From contig NZ_JABEKU010000004.1 in the NCBI RefSeq assembly GCF_013283665.1, positions 62,001-126,000 on the forward strand: a DNA stretch of 64,000 bases, given 5' to 3'. Made by a program: the position numbers and the translations under genes. The notes under the pieces were generated by a model, which made no database searches, was not told the origin of the DNA, and was given only the letters and a program-made list of their open reading frames with translations. This document shows positions 26,026-34,700 of the stretch, piece by piece. The first letter of the stretch is position 1, and the number at the start of each line of letters is the position of its first letter. Source of the stretch: Ensifer sesbaniae (GTDB lineage: Bacteria > Pseudomonadota > Alphaproteobacteria > Rhizobiales > Rhizobiaceae).

Positions 26026-27506
26026 TCGATGATAAAGCCGACTCTGCTTTTGGCGCTTGGCATGCCGGTGCGGTCAATAGCGCGGCTGCGCGGCAGACGT
26101 AGCGAATTCGATCCAGGGTCCCCCCGATCCAAGGGCGACGCCATCGTGGGCGCGCTCATCTGCTCCGGGTTCGACCCTGGTCTTACGATGTAAGGAGTAA
26201 CCAGAATAACCAATTCCGATTCCTCTTTTTGAAATGACGACGAACGGAATAGGGCGCCAAGGATCGGCACCTGACCGAGTCCGGGAAAGGCACTGATATC
26301 ATTGGTTACGGTACGCCTGATGAGCCCACCAATTGCGAAGCTCTGCCCACTGGCGAGTTCGACGACTGTATCGGCTCGGCGGGTAGAAATTGCGGGCACG
26401 GAAATTCCGTTGATTTGAACGGCACCTTGTGACGTGAGTTCACTGACTTCCGGCTTTACGCGAATATTGATCTGGTTGTTGCTGAGAACGGTGGGTAGGA
26501 ATTCCAGGCTGACGCCAAAGCGACGAAATTCAATTGAGACTTGCCCATTTTCCTGCGGAACAGGAATGGGGAATTCGCCGCCAGCGAGGAAGCTGGCGGT
26601 TTCGCCCGACATCGCAGTGAGATTCGGCTCCGCCAAGATGGAAGCGACGTGCTCCTTGGCGAGCGCGTCGAGAACCCCGCCGATGTTGATATTACCATCA
26701 TTGTATCCAATTTTTGCTGTACCGCCACCACTAGCGGCACCAGAGCCGCCGCCTCTGCCGCCGCCGCTTAACATGCCCACCTTGAAACTTCCGATTTGCC
26801 CGAGGGCCGACAGGTTAATACCAAGTTCCTTCATCGCGCCACGGGAGACCTCCGCTACCCGCACACTGAGATTCACCTGCAACGACCCTGCGACCTTGAT
26901 CTTATTGACGACCTGCGCACCGTCACCGAGAAATTGCTCGGTGATTCTTTTCGCAGTGTCGACGGCTTCGGCATCGGGCGCTGTACCACTAAGAATCGCG
27001 CCGCGCGGAGTATACTTGACGCGGATTGGATAGTCTCCGACCTGATCCCTCAACATGGCTCGGAGGTCGCCGATTGGATCCGTAACGACGATCTGCACCT
27101 GGGCGAGAGCCACGCCCTTGTCGTTCAAGGCGAAAAGGGTGGTCCGCCCGGGTTTCTTGCCAAAGACGAAGATGGTTTCGCTCGAGGGGGCCTGGTAGTC
27201 CGCAATCGTCGGGTCGGCAACAAAGATGGTCGCGGCTGGCGCGGGGAGACGGACTGTCTGGCCGAGCGAAGAGGAGAGGTTCAGCGTGTCATTGATACTA
27301 TTGGAAGTGGCACGCGGCGCCCCTCCATCCCCGCTGCTTTGGGCCGCGGTAGAAAGTGGAGATAACAGGATGAGCGCGCAGATGAGAGGGCCCAAGTAAA
27401 GACAACTAGTGGCTCTTGGTCCGTCGATGAGAGCCGGAGGCCGATGGGCGACAGGATGACGAATTGAGACGATATTCAAGGCAGTCTTTCTTTCACATTC
27501 GACCAA
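26022..27506 (-). CDS. rhcC2: Secretin-family outer membrane protein RhcC2
   Basis: 494 residues. A signal peptide-like segment (LYLGPLICALILLSPLSTAAQ) follows a basic N terminus. The periplasmic part has the BON/N1-type repeats of CpaC/RcpA proteins (SSSLGQTVRLPAPAATIFVA, GDYPIRVKYTPRGAILSGTA). The C-terminal half is the secretin beta-barrel region (VASILAEPNLTAMSGETASF, GVSLEFLPTVLSNNQINIRV, AIGGLIRRTVTNDISAFPGL, GALFRSSSFQKEESELVILV). In rhizobial T3SSs the secretin is split between NolW (RhcC1) and RhcC2. The gene starts with a TTG directly after the ttsI stop, so ttsI, rhcC2 and the y4xK gene are probably cotranscribed. The exact start is uncertain. Confidence 0.85.
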   Translation of the reverse strand: MVECERKTALNIVSIRHPVAHRPPALIDGPRATSCLYLGPLICALILLSPLSTAAQSSGDGGAPRATSNSINDTLNLSSSLGQTVRLPAPAATIFVADPTIADYQAPSSETIFVFGKKPGRTTLFALNDKGVALAQVQIVVTDPIGDLRAMLRDQVGDYPIRVKYTPRGAILSGTAPDAEAVDTAKRITEQFLGDGAQVVNKIKVAGSLQVNLSVRVAEVSRGAMKELGINLSALGQIGSFKVGMLSGGGRGGGSGAASGGGTAKIGYNDGNINIGGVLDALAKEHVASILAEPNLTAMSGETASFLAGGEFPIPVPQENGQVSIEFRRFGVSLEFLPTVLSNNQINIRVKPEVSELTSQGAVQINGISVPAISTRRADTVVELASGQSFAIGGLIRRTVTNDISAFPGLGQVPILGALFRSSSFQKEESELVILVTPYIVRPGSNPEQMSAPTMASPLDRGDPGSNSLRLPRSRAIDRTGMPSAKSRVGFIIE

Positions 27507-28193
27507 TCATGCTGATACCGCGCCAGGCAATTCAAGAATGTAGCCAATGCCACGCACGGTCTTTATCTGTGGCGTCGCGCCTGACCTACTCAGATGTCCA
27601 CGTAAGCGATAAATCCCGACTTCAAGTGCGTTGGTAGACACCTCGTCGTTGAACGAATAGAGGTGACCTTCCAACTGCGCACGCGGCACGATGCGGCCGG
27701 CACGCTTAAGTAGATGCTCAAGAATACATAGCTCGCGGCGTGCGATCGTTAGCCGATCACCTGCAACGGAAAGCTCTCGGCTGATTGGGTCGAAGTTGAG
27801 ATTGCCGAATACAAGGATAGGATCAGTCAACTGTATCGCTCTGCGCTGAATGGCTCTCATTCTAGCGATGAGCTCAACAGGAGAGACGGGCTTGCGCAGG
27901 AAATCGTCCGCGCCACCATTGAAAGAGGCAATTCGCTTCTCGCGGTCGTCGAAGCAGCTCATAACGACGGCGGGAACTGAGTGCCCCTCGCTTCTTAGTT
28001 GCTTCAACCAGCCCAAGCCGTCGCCATCAGGCAGAACCAACTCCAGCAGGAGAATTTCATAGCTCGCGCAATGAAATGCACACGATGCCTCCTCGAGAGT
28101 GCAAGCTACATCAACGGCAAACCCGCTATCCGCGAGCGCAGCAAGTACCGCGCGTGCAACATCAGCATGGTGATCAACGAGCAGCGTTCGCAT
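27507..28193 (-). CDS. ttsI: TtsI, response-regulator-like activator of the T3SS
   Basis: 228 residues. It has an N-terminal receiver domain and a C-terminal OmpR-type winged helix (ARRELCILEHLLKRAGRIVP, YRLRGHLS, IKTVRGIGYIL). At the usual phosphoacceptor position the sequence is LLLELVLPDGDG, with Glu51 in place of Asp; Lys100 is kept (FLRKP). TtsI is the transcription factor that binds tts boxes and turns on T3SS genes, and a built-in Glu that mimics phosphorylation fits its known independence of a kinase. The gene lies behind a nod box (28501-28549) and 17 bp after a small cysteine-rich ORF, so it should be induced by NodD and flavonoids. Confidence 0.9.
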   Translation of the reverse strand: MRTLLVDHHADVARAVLAALADSGFAVDVACTLEEASCAFHCASYEILLLELVLPDGDGLGWLKQLRSEGHSVPAVVMSCFDDREKRIASFNGGADDFLRKPVSPVELIARMRAIQRRAIQLTDPILVFGNLNFDPISRELSVAGDRLTIARRELCILEHLLKRAGRIVPRAQLEGHLYSFNDEVSTNALEVGIYRLRGHLSRSGATPQIKTVRGIGYILELPGAVSA

Positions 28194-28210
28194 TTCATCT
28201 CATACTCAAG

Positions 28211-28408
28211 CTAGAAGAATCGGAGCAGGTCACCGCCGGCTATGGAGCCAAGGTGACAGCAGAATTCACGCAACGCGTTGCCTTTTTGGCACGAGCATGC
28301 AAACGCCGAAAATACTCGCGGACAGCAGCATGTGAAGACTATTGGACCAGAACCGTCGGTCGGCGGACCAAAAACACCACCAACCTCGCTGATGATTGTT
28401 TCTTGCAT
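28211..28408 (-). CDS. Small cysteine-rich peptide between nod box and ttsI
   Basis: 65 residues from an ATG with a strong AGGAG ribosome site 5 bp upstream. The second half has nine cysteines in clusters (FTCCCP, FACSCQ, REFCCHLG); the first half is acidic and Gly/Pro-rich. No signal peptide or known domain is visible. It lies between a nod box and ttsI with only 17 bp to ttsI, so both should be on the same flavonoid-induced transcript. Possible roles are a metal- or redox-binding peptide, a peptide precursor modified after translation, or a translated leader that tunes ttsI. No modifying enzyme gene is nearby. The strong ribosome site favours real translation; the function is unknown. Confidence 0.5.
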   Translation of the reverse strand: MQETIISEVGGVFGPPTDGSGPIVFTCCCPRVFSAFACSCQKGNALREFCCHLGSIAGGDLLRFF

Positions 28409-28500
28409 CGATTCTCCTGAGTGCGGCCCTAGGTTTATGAGCTCCGGCATCGCCCAGGGGCCCACGGTTCGGATGGCTGAAAGAGTTATCTTCGAGAAGG

Positions 28501-28549
28501 GGATTGGAAAAATCCATTGTTCCAATCCGTTACATTTAGGGGGTGGATG
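28501..28549 (-). promoter_or_regulatory. nod box upstream of ttsI
   Basis: Read on the minus strand, the stretch begins GCATCCACCCCCTAAATG, continues through GGATTGGAACAATGGATTT and ends TTCCAATCC, the order of elements in rhizobial nod boxes (ATCC-N-GAT halves and the CAATC-type tail). It is the binding site for NodD and would make ttsI transcription dependent on plant flavonoids. It lies about 90 bp upstream of the small cysteine-rich ORF and about 310 bp upstream of ttsI. ttsI of NGR234 is likewise preceded by a nod box. Confidence 0.8.
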
Positions 28550-29000
28550 CTTGCCGCGGGCTCTATCCCAGCGTGAGCTGCTGTCCACACGCTGCTCGGG
28601 GCTGAACGCCAGCCTTCTGGTCAACGGGATCGATCCCGACGGGATGCGGCTGCTGGTCGAGACCGACCGAACGGAATAGGCTAATTGCAGGCCGGATGAG
28701 AAAAATCGTCCGCAACAGCGGCCCGTACCGTCGCCGGCAAGATGAAAGGCATTCGCCCTAACGGCGACGGCATTGTTGCTTAAGGACCGGCACTTGGCGC
28801 GTGGCTTGGCCTAGTGCTGTATCAGCAATCAAGTCCGACTATTCGACGTCAGCAAACGCGATGACCATATTTGCGCAGGTTAGGCGCTCGCGCAGCTCGG
28901 AGATTGTCGACGGCAAAACAAGATTCGCCGAGCCTCCGAAGGCACGGGCGACGTCGCGGCGGGCTCACCAATAAAGCGAGAATTCTCTCGCCAATGCTCT
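28550..29000. other. Stretch without recognisable gene upstream of the nod box
   Basis: Short frames cross this region, but none has a recognisable motif. At about 28850 the plus strand has a GACGTCAGCAAACGCG segment that weakly resembles a tts box and could have belonged to the decayed ORF that follows; I do not count it as a site. Confidence 0.35.
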
Positions 29001-29640
29001 AAGTAAACTGGGCCGCACGCGCGTCATCCGCGGCCGACGGCGGCACTGCGAGACCGGCAGAAACTGCTGGCAAGGCTGTTGTCGACAGCACTGCCGCGCA
29101 AGGGAAAGGCAAGAGCAAGCCGGCCACTGGCATCGGGAGTTTGGCCTCGAGGCGGGCAGAAGCGCAAGTCGCCACGAGCATCAGCGACTTGGCGCCAGCA
29201 GCCAAGGTCCTCGTGCGCTCAGAACTCGGCACGAATAAGCTCGTGAGCGCGAGCGAGGCGCATGCGAGTGCGTCGGAGGCGGGGGGACTGGTCAAGACTT
29301 TGAGCCAGGCAAAGGCCACAACTGCGATGAAGATTTACGCCTTCCCGCCTTAGAAGCGCCTTGGATACCTGCGGGACGCGAAGGAACTGGTGCCCGCGGA
29401 TCCCCCGCACGCGTTGAAAGGCGACCCGGGCTATCTGTTCGAAATTCGGCTGCAGCCAAAGGCGCTGCGTAACGGTGCACTGCCGGGTCCGATGTGGGTG
29501 CACATCCTACCGCGCGCGGGCCGGTGCATGCCCGTCAGCTGACAACGCTGTATGGCGCCGCCTTCACCGCCTGTCACGTTAAGTACCCGCGCCATCCGGT
29601 TGCCCACACGGAGCACAGGCAAACGCTGGCTGCTCGATAA
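29001..29640 (+). pseudogene. Decayed ORF, possibly a former effector
   Basis: The plus strand reads as protein-like sequence in changing frames: an alanine- and serine-rich helical part (TSISDLAPAAKVLVRSE, KLVSASEAHASASEAGGLVK), a stop, then LGYLRDAKELVPADPPHALK, GYLFEIRLQPKALRNGALPG and PMWVHI, and after a one-base shift ARQLTTLYGAAFTACHVKYP. The second part reads like a conserved globular domain, but I cannot name the family. At least one stop (29351) and one frameshift (about 29518) interrupt it. The position inside the T3SS locus makes a dead effector plausible, not proven. Confidence 0.35.
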
Positions 29641-29765
29641 GGAAGGCAGTTTAGGCAGGCCGTTTTGGCAAAGGGCTAAGTGGCTGACAGTTTCTATATG
29701 ATAGATAAGGGCCCGTTTCAACCGCTTTCGACATGCGCATCGAGGCTGTGCTGCGCACAGTTATG

Positions 29766-30305
29766 CTACGGTGCCAACGCACGGGGATCGGACTTCCCGT
29801 CTGTATCCAGGGACAGGTTCAGATTGTGTTGCAACATTTGATTGTCTGGCTCTGCTTTGAGAGCTTGCCGATATAGCACTTGTGCGGCGTCATGCCGGCC
29901 CTGAAGATCCAAGGCAACTCCTTTCGCGTTCAATACACGCAGATTACTTGGATCCGTAGCAAGCACTCCGTCGAGTACCTGAAGCGCCTCATGTTCTCGT
30001 TTCTGCGCCAGCAGTATCTTGGTAAAACTGATTGCCGCATCAACATTATCCGGATGCTGCTTCAGATTGTGTAACGCTCGCTCTTCAGAATCCTGACCAA
30101 CTGCGCTCAATATGCGTTCGCGCATTGCCGGGTCGATATGATTGGCGCCGAGCAACGCTGGGGGCGACGTCTCCTTCACCGAAAGAGCTGGCTTATTCCA
30201 GCTGGCGCAACCGCCGAGAGGCAGGATGGCGAGTACAGCGAAGAGGACTGAGTTCAATCGAAATGAAACTGATGGTGCAGCGACTGTATTCTTATGCGAA
30301 GTCAT
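29766..30305 (-). CDS. TPR lipoprotein of the T3SS operon (y4yS homologue)
   Basis: 179 residues. It has a lipoprotein signal (FAVLAILPLGGC) and then tetratricopeptide-like helices (RALHNLKQHPDNVDAAISFT, EHEALQVLDGVLATDPSNLR, GRHDAAQVLYRQALKAEPDN). It is the last gene of the nopC-nopA-y4yQ-rhcV operon and corresponds to y4yS of NGR234 in place and layout. TPR lipoproteins often serve as pilotins or scaffolds for secretins, so an assembly role is likely but inferred. It starts 9 bp after the rhcV stop. Confidence 0.75.
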   Translation of the reverse strand: MTSHKNTVAAPSVSFRLNSVLFAVLAILPLGGCASWNKPALSVKETSPPALLGANHIDPAMRERILSAVGQDSEERALHNLKQHPDNVDAAISFTKILLAQKREHEALQVLDGVLATDPSNLRVLNAKGVALDLQGRHDAAQVLYRQALKAEPDNQMLQHNLNLSLDTDGKSDPRALAP

Positions 30306-30314
30306 TTTCGGTTC

Positions 30315-32432
30315 TCACCTATCATCGAGGTCTTGGCTATCAACTTGCGGCAATGCGGAAATCGCGAGCCCCTGACGGTCCACTGTTGATTCCAGGCGGA
30401 GCTTAACGGATCCGGCGGGCTGGATGGTGAAGTCGGGCGCGAGGTCCTGGTAAGACAGCACAGCAAGATCAATCTCGTTTCGTGCGAGAAAGCCGCGGAC
30501 GAAGCGTCGGATATCCGTTGCAGTTAATACGACAGGCCGGGTCTGATCAGGCGCTGTGCTGGAAAGGATCTGACGCATCTGTGACAGTAGTGCTTCACTT
30601 TGCCGATCCTCTAGTGCGAGGTAGGGCCCCGCAGCCGATTCCCGAACCGCGCTGCGCACCACATCCTCAGTCTCACGTTCGATGATGAACGCGGGCACGA
30701 TTCCGTGTTCATTGGCATAGCGGTGACAGATCTGCCGCTTCATATCAGAACGAACGTACTCGGTGAGAAGGGCGACATTTTGCTCACGTTCGCTCCGTTC
30801 GGCCAATGCCTCCAAGACAACGCGGGTGTTGCGGATCGGGATACCTTCATCCAGCAGACGGCGCAGTACATCGGCAATCCGAGGGATCGGTGTCGTGCGC
30901 AGCACCTCCTTTACCAGATCAGCATATTCCTGCTCCATCCGCCCCAACAATTGGCTGGTCTCCTGAATGCCGACCAAGCGCGGTGCATAGCGGGTTAACG
31001 CCCCTTGCACACGCAAGGCGAGGAGTTCGCTGGGGCCGTGATGTCGGATGCTGGCGGCCTTAAGAGCCTGTGCATGGCATTGTTCGACCCAGATTATGTC
31101 CTTTTCAGAATCTTGGCGAAAGGGGATGCCGCTCGACTGAATGTTCGCCCGATCGTCTTTAAGCATTAGCTGTGTCGAATCAATCAGATCCTGTTCTACC
31201 GGCACGCCCTCGATATCTATCCTGAATTTCGATTCGGGCAGCTGCTGATCGACCGCAACAGGGATGCGGGGAACAATGATGCCAAGATCGGCTGAGACCA
31301 ATTGCGACACGCGTGCAATGTGCTGTTTTAGTTCGACCTGGTCGATGGCTTGCATGACGTTCGGCGCAAGGAAGAGAGCGATTGGACATGCCTCCGCAGG
31401 CATCGTTTGGTTTTGAGGCTCCACTGGAGCTGCAGGTGTAGCATCGACACCGCCGGTGCCCAGCACATCGCCCTTGACAATGCTTGCCGCGGCGAACACC
31501 GCGGCCAAGATAAAAAAGACGGGTAGAGGGAAGCCAGGAACGAACCCCATCGCAACCAAGACGGAAGCCGCCAACCGTAATGCTCGCCTGCTCGCCGTGA
31601 GTTGATTAACTATGTCGGTCCCAAGGTTGAGGCTCCCAGCCCCAGTTACACGAGTGACGATGGTCGCCGCGGTAATTGAGAGCAGCAGGGCCGGGATCTG
31701 CGAGATTAGGGCATCACCGATGGTGAGAAGGGTATAATGTCGCAGCACCTCGCCGAAGGGCATACCTTTCGAAAGCAAACCGATCGAAATCCCACCCAGC
31801 ATGTTGATGAAAATAACGACGAGCCCGGCGATCGCGTCACCCTTCACGAACTTCATCGCGCCGTCCATAGCGCCGTAAAGTTGGCTTTCCTTCTCCAATG
31901 CGCCGCGCCGCCTGCGAGATTCGCTGGCATCTATATCGCCGTTCCTTAACTCTGCGTCGACCGCCATTTGCTTGCCGGGCAGGGCGTCGAGCGTGAAGCG
32001 GGCGGCCACTTCTGCTACGCGTTCAGCGCCCTTCGCGAGGACCATGAACTGCACCATGGTCACAACTAGGAATATGACGATACCTACGACGATATTGCCT
32101 GAGATCACGAAATCGCCGAACGTGTGGATGATGCTGCCCGCCTCGCCTTCGGCCAGGATCAGTCGCGTCGTTGCGATAGTGAGCGCCAGACGGAAGACCG
32201 TGGAAATTAAGATGACGCCTGGCAAAGAAGAGAATTCAAGTGGTGTGCTGATATACAAAGCAACCATCAGCAGCAGTATGGCCAAACCCATATTGAAGCC
32301 AATCAGTGTGTCGATCACTGCGGTCGGTACTGGCATCACCATCATAGCCACTGCCACAAGCAGCATAAGCGCAACCATTAAGTCCGGGCTGGCCGGCGCG
32401 CGCTCGATGAGGTTACGAATGATATTGCCCAT
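30315..32432 (-). CDS. rhcV: T3SS export gate protein RhcV (SctV/FlhA family)
   Basis: 705 residues from ATG 32432. The N-terminal 320 residues have about eight membrane segments (LMVALMLLVAVAMMVMPVPT, MGLAILLLMVALYISTPLEF and so on) with the conserved loop (DALPGKQMAVDAELRNGDID). The cytoplasmic C-terminal half has the ring-forming domain (VLRRLLDEGIPIRNTRVVLE, ALAERS). RhcV forms the export-gate ring at the inner membrane that receives chaperone-effector complexes. The frame is intact and of normal family length. The start is chosen at the conserved N-terminal region with a GGGG ribosome site; the open frame begins 69 bp earlier. Confidence 0.9.
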   Translation of the reverse strand: MGNIIRNLIERAPASPDLMVALMLLVAVAMMVMPVPTAVIDTLIGFNMGLAILLLMVALYISTPLEFSSLPGVILISTVFRLALTIATTRLILAEGEAGSIIHTFGDFVISGNIVVGIVIFLVVTMVQFMVLAKGAERVAEVAARFTLDALPGKQMAVDAELRNGDIDASESRRRRGALEKESQLYGAMDGAMKFVKGDAIAGLVVIFINMLGGISIGLLSKGMPFGEVLRHYTLLTIGDALISQIPALLLSITAATIVTRVTGAGSLNLGTDIVNQLTASRRALRLAASVLVAMGFVPGFPLPVFFILAAVFAAASIVKGDVLGTGGVDATPAAPVEPQNQTMPAEACPIALFLAPNVMQAIDQVELKQHIARVSQLVSADLGIIVPRIPVAVDQQLPESKFRIDIEGVPVEQDLIDSTQLMLKDDRANIQSSGIPFRQDSEKDIIWVEQCHAQALKAASIRHHGPSELLALRVQGALTRYAPRLVGIQETSQLLGRMEQEYADLVKEVLRTTPIPRIADVLRRLLDEGIPIRNTRVVLEALAERSEREQNVALLTEYVRSDMKRQICHRYANEHGIVPAFIIERETEDVVRSAVRESAAGPYLALEDRQSEALLSQMRQILSSTAPDQTRPVVLTATDIRRFVRGFLARNEIDLAVLSYQDLAPDFTIQPAGSVKLRLESTVDRQGLAISALPQVDSQDLDDR

Positions 32433-32975
32433 GGAGGCCCCTTTGTTAACGTTTGACAATTGCTCGGCTTTTACGCAGCTTTCGAAGGTCCACCAGCGCA
32501 TGGCGACGCTTCAGACAGAGAGACTGCGAAAGCGGTGGCCCCCGGGTGTATACAGCGTGTCCAGGCCCGTCAGACTCCCACCGCCTACATCGGCCGATAC
32601 GAGCGCATAGGCGAGAAGTCGCAGCAGTTGAACATCCCGAAAATGATCGGATGTAGGTGCCGCAACCCGGGCAAGTTTCCTGCGCTCTTTCCACATGCGA
32701 GGCAGACGTAGGAGAGGGAGCACAGGAAATCGCGCCTTCCTTGGCGATAAGCGCGCGACACCACCTGCTTCGGAGACCTTCGTGGTTCACGCTGAGTCCT
32801 GTGCCGCTATCGTCTCGCCCTTGATCAAGCTGGGGCCCGATCTGCTGGAGCAGGAGCACCCGCCGTAACGGGACAACAATTTATTCCTGCATCTCCGGAT
32901 GATACCGAGTGCAACAGGGCAGGTGGGGCAGCTTGAGCATTGGAATTCTCCTATGGCCTGCGAATCGGAAAGCAC
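32433..32975. other. Insertion-like gap in the nopA operon with small ORFs
   Basis: About 540 bp separates y4yQ from rhcV, genes that are normally tightly packed. On the minus strand a GTG-started frame at 32787-32975 reads 62 residues with cysteine clusters (FQCSSCPTCP, YGGCSCSSRSG) and directly follows the y4yQ stop. An overlapping 19-codon ORF (MLKLPHLPCCTRYHPEMQE) starts from an ATG with an AGGAG site at about 32949. A 70-codon frame at 32511-32723 (FRDVQLLRLLAYALVSADVG) is also open. I recognise none of them. Confidence 0.35.
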
Positions 32976-33920
32976 TTAATAGGGGAGAGAAGCAACGTGG
33001 CCATTCCGGCTCAGCAGCACGCGGCTGTCTTCGATCCGATCGATTGTCCATCCATCATCCAAAAGGGCGCCGACGAAGTACTTCTCTCCATCAATGACAA
33101 CATACGGCGAGGACCCGCGCCAAACCGCTTCAATCGCGATTGCCGATGGCGCCTTCTCCTCTTTGATGATCACGTTATTGACCAGTGTTAGAGCTCCATT
33201 CGTGCGATGATCGAACCACTCCTGAACCTTCTGCCAACTGGTGGCCGATGCAGACGAGACGGTGCCTTCAGCTGTAACAACCCCCTTTGCCCAGTCGACC
33301 TTAATATTGAGCAGGCCTGCTCTAGCCGCTTCCCGTTGCAGATCTCTGGCCGCTGCAACGGCTGTCTGATTGTCAGCGTGGTTTTCGGTCAGCTTGGGTT
33401 TAGGGATAGCAGCAGGTGAATTGGCGCTCGATACATCGGCGCTAACGTAGTAGGAGAAAATCATTGCGAGCGCGCCGATCCCGACGGAGCCCAATAGTAC
33501 GAAGGTCAGTATGCGGATCGAGAGGCTTGGTGTGTCGACTGATTCAGCGGGCGCTGCACCCTCTGCCGACCAGAGCATGGACATCGCGCCTACGTCGATC
33601 ACGACCGGAAGAGGAAGCACAACACGCTCGCCGGCGGCAATATTCCCTTTGCCCTGAACGCTAATTCCGGCTGCAAGGGTTTCCACATCGATCGAATCTG
33701 CAAGAAAAGTGATGCGAAGATGTTGAGGCGCTAATCCTTGCTCGATAAAGATTATGTCGGCATCGAGGCCACTACCGATTACTTTCGCTTCTGGATCCAG
33801 AACACCGGTCAGCCCGCAATAGAGGCCAGACAGGACTTCGAAATGAAGAGAAATCGTGTCATTCAAGGATATTCTTCCGGACAAGGATAGAAGTCGCACG
33901 GCAATTGCCGTGCGACTCAT
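32976..33920 (-). CDS. T3SS inner-ring protein, SctD/YscD-like (y4yQ homologue)
   Basis: About 314 residues from ATG 33920. The N-terminal region (FEVLSGLYCGLTGVLDPEAK, VIGSGLDADIIFIEQGLAPQ, HLRITFLADS) resembles the cytoplasmic FHA-like domain of YscD/EscD proteins. It is followed by one membrane segment (ILTFVLLGSVGIGALAMIFS) and periplasmic ring-building domains. SctD forms the outer part of the inner-membrane ring. The place in the operon after nopA matches y4yQ in NGR234. An earlier in-frame start (33944) exists; the later one has a GGAA site. Confidence 0.75.
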   Translation of the reverse strand: MSRTAIAVRLLSLSGRISLNDTISLHFEVLSGLYCGLTGVLDPEAKVIGSGLDADIIFIEQGLAPQHLRITFLADSIDVETLAAGISVQGKGNIAAGERVVLPLPVVIDVGAMSMLWSAEGAAPAESVDTPSLSIRILTFVLLGSVGIGALAMIFSYYVSADVSSANSPAAIPKPKLTENHADNQTAVAAARDLQREAARAGLLNIKVDWAKGVVTAEGTVSSASATSWQKVQEWFDHRTNGALTLVNNVIIKEEKAPSAIAIEAVWRGSSPYVVIDGEKYFVGALLDDGWTIDRIEDSRVLLSRNGHVASLPY

Positions 33921-33982
33921 TTCAGTTCCACATCGCGTCACCAAATGGTGCGATCGAGACTACGTGAGTCACGCTTCAAACA

Positions 33983-34201
33983 TTATTGAACGCGCTCGTC
34001 GGCGACCTTCTTGACCGTCGAGAGTTGCGTTGTAACAGTGCGCAGCAACATACTCCTATTCGTAGCCTCGGTGCTAACCGCCGCCAGCTCCTCCATTTGC
34101 GCTTTGAACGCATCAGCCCCATCATTCTTGGCCTTTGTATTTGTAGACCCCGTGGCGCCTGAACTACCTTTGCTACTATTGGACCCAACTTTACTTGACA
34201 T
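33983..34201 (-). CDS. nopA: NopA, external pilus/needle subunit
   Basis: 72 residues with an AAGGAAAG ribosome site. The N-terminal 25 residues are rich in Ser, Lys and Gly without a Sec signal. The rest is one helical hairpin (AFKAQMEELAAVSTEATNRS, MLLRTVTTQLSTVKKVADER), the form of rhizobial NopA, the T3SS pilin. Size and position after nopC and before y4yQ agree. NopA is exported through the machine and polymerises outside the cell to make the needle or pilus needed for effector delivery. The frame is intact. Confidence 0.8.
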   Translation of the reverse strand: MSSKVGSNSSKGSSGATGSTNTKAKNDGADAFKAQMEELAAVSTEATNRSMLLRTVTTQLSTVKKVADERVQ

Positions 34202-34273
34202 ATTGCTTTCCTTTCTTCAATTGTGCCGTCATCAACGACACGCCAGTTCCTGACGAGGACCATCTATCCAGCA

Positions 34274-34591
34274 TCAGGTATCCTCTTCTGTCTCTGCCAT
34301 AGCTTCCTCGGCATCAGCCATGACATCGTTCATGATAGTTAACGCTACGGCGTTGAGAGCCAGCTGAAAGGCTTCTTGTTGAGATGCAGCCTGCGAGCCG
34401 TCGCCAGAATTGGGCGGAATGTCGGTCCGATCGTGCCCCCTTTCGGACCTCTTGGGGTCTGGCTGCGTGTTAGGATCGGCCGGCTTTTTATGATCAGGTA
34501 CGTGCGACTGTTGTCGGTTCGAACGTTCATGACCCCCTGTACGGGCCAAGAAAGCACCGAAGCTGCCAAAACTTCCATTTACTGCGACCAT
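34274..34591 (-). CDS. nopC: NopC, T3SS-secreted protein
   Basis: 105 residues with a GGAG ribosome site 6 bp before ATG. The N terminus (MVAVNGSFGSFGAFLARTGG) and the charged, disordered middle are followed by a helical C terminus (AFQLALNAVALTIMNDVMAD). It is the first gene after a strong tts box and directly precedes nopA, the position of nopC in Sinorhizobium fredii strains, where it is a small rhizobium-specific secreted protein. Its target in the plant cell is not known. The assignment rests mostly on size, position and the Ala/Met-rich tail. Confidence 0.7.
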   Translation of the reverse strand: MVAVNGSFGSFGAFLARTGGHERSNRQQSHVPDHKKPADPNTQPDPKRSERGHDRTDIPPNSGDGSQAASQQEAFQLALNAVALTIMNDVMADAEEAMAETEEDT

Positions 34592-34661
34592 CAGGTACTC
34601 CGGCGTTTATCTTTATTTGTCAATGGGCGGCGATGCCGTCTTCTGCATCCACCTCCTCAAG

Positions 34662-34698
34662 CTAAAGTCGTCACCTTTCGACAAGCTGACGAGCTTTA
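34662..34698 (-). promoter_or_regulatory. tts box upstream of nopC
   Basis: On the minus strand the sequence CTCGTCAGCTTGTCGAAAGG, followed by TGACGACTTTAGC, is a near-consensus tts box, the TtsI binding site. It lies about 70 bp upstream of nopC and should drive nopC-nopA-y4yQ-rhcV-y4yS. It is the best match to consensus in this window. Confidence 0.85.
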
Positions 34699-34700
34699 GA

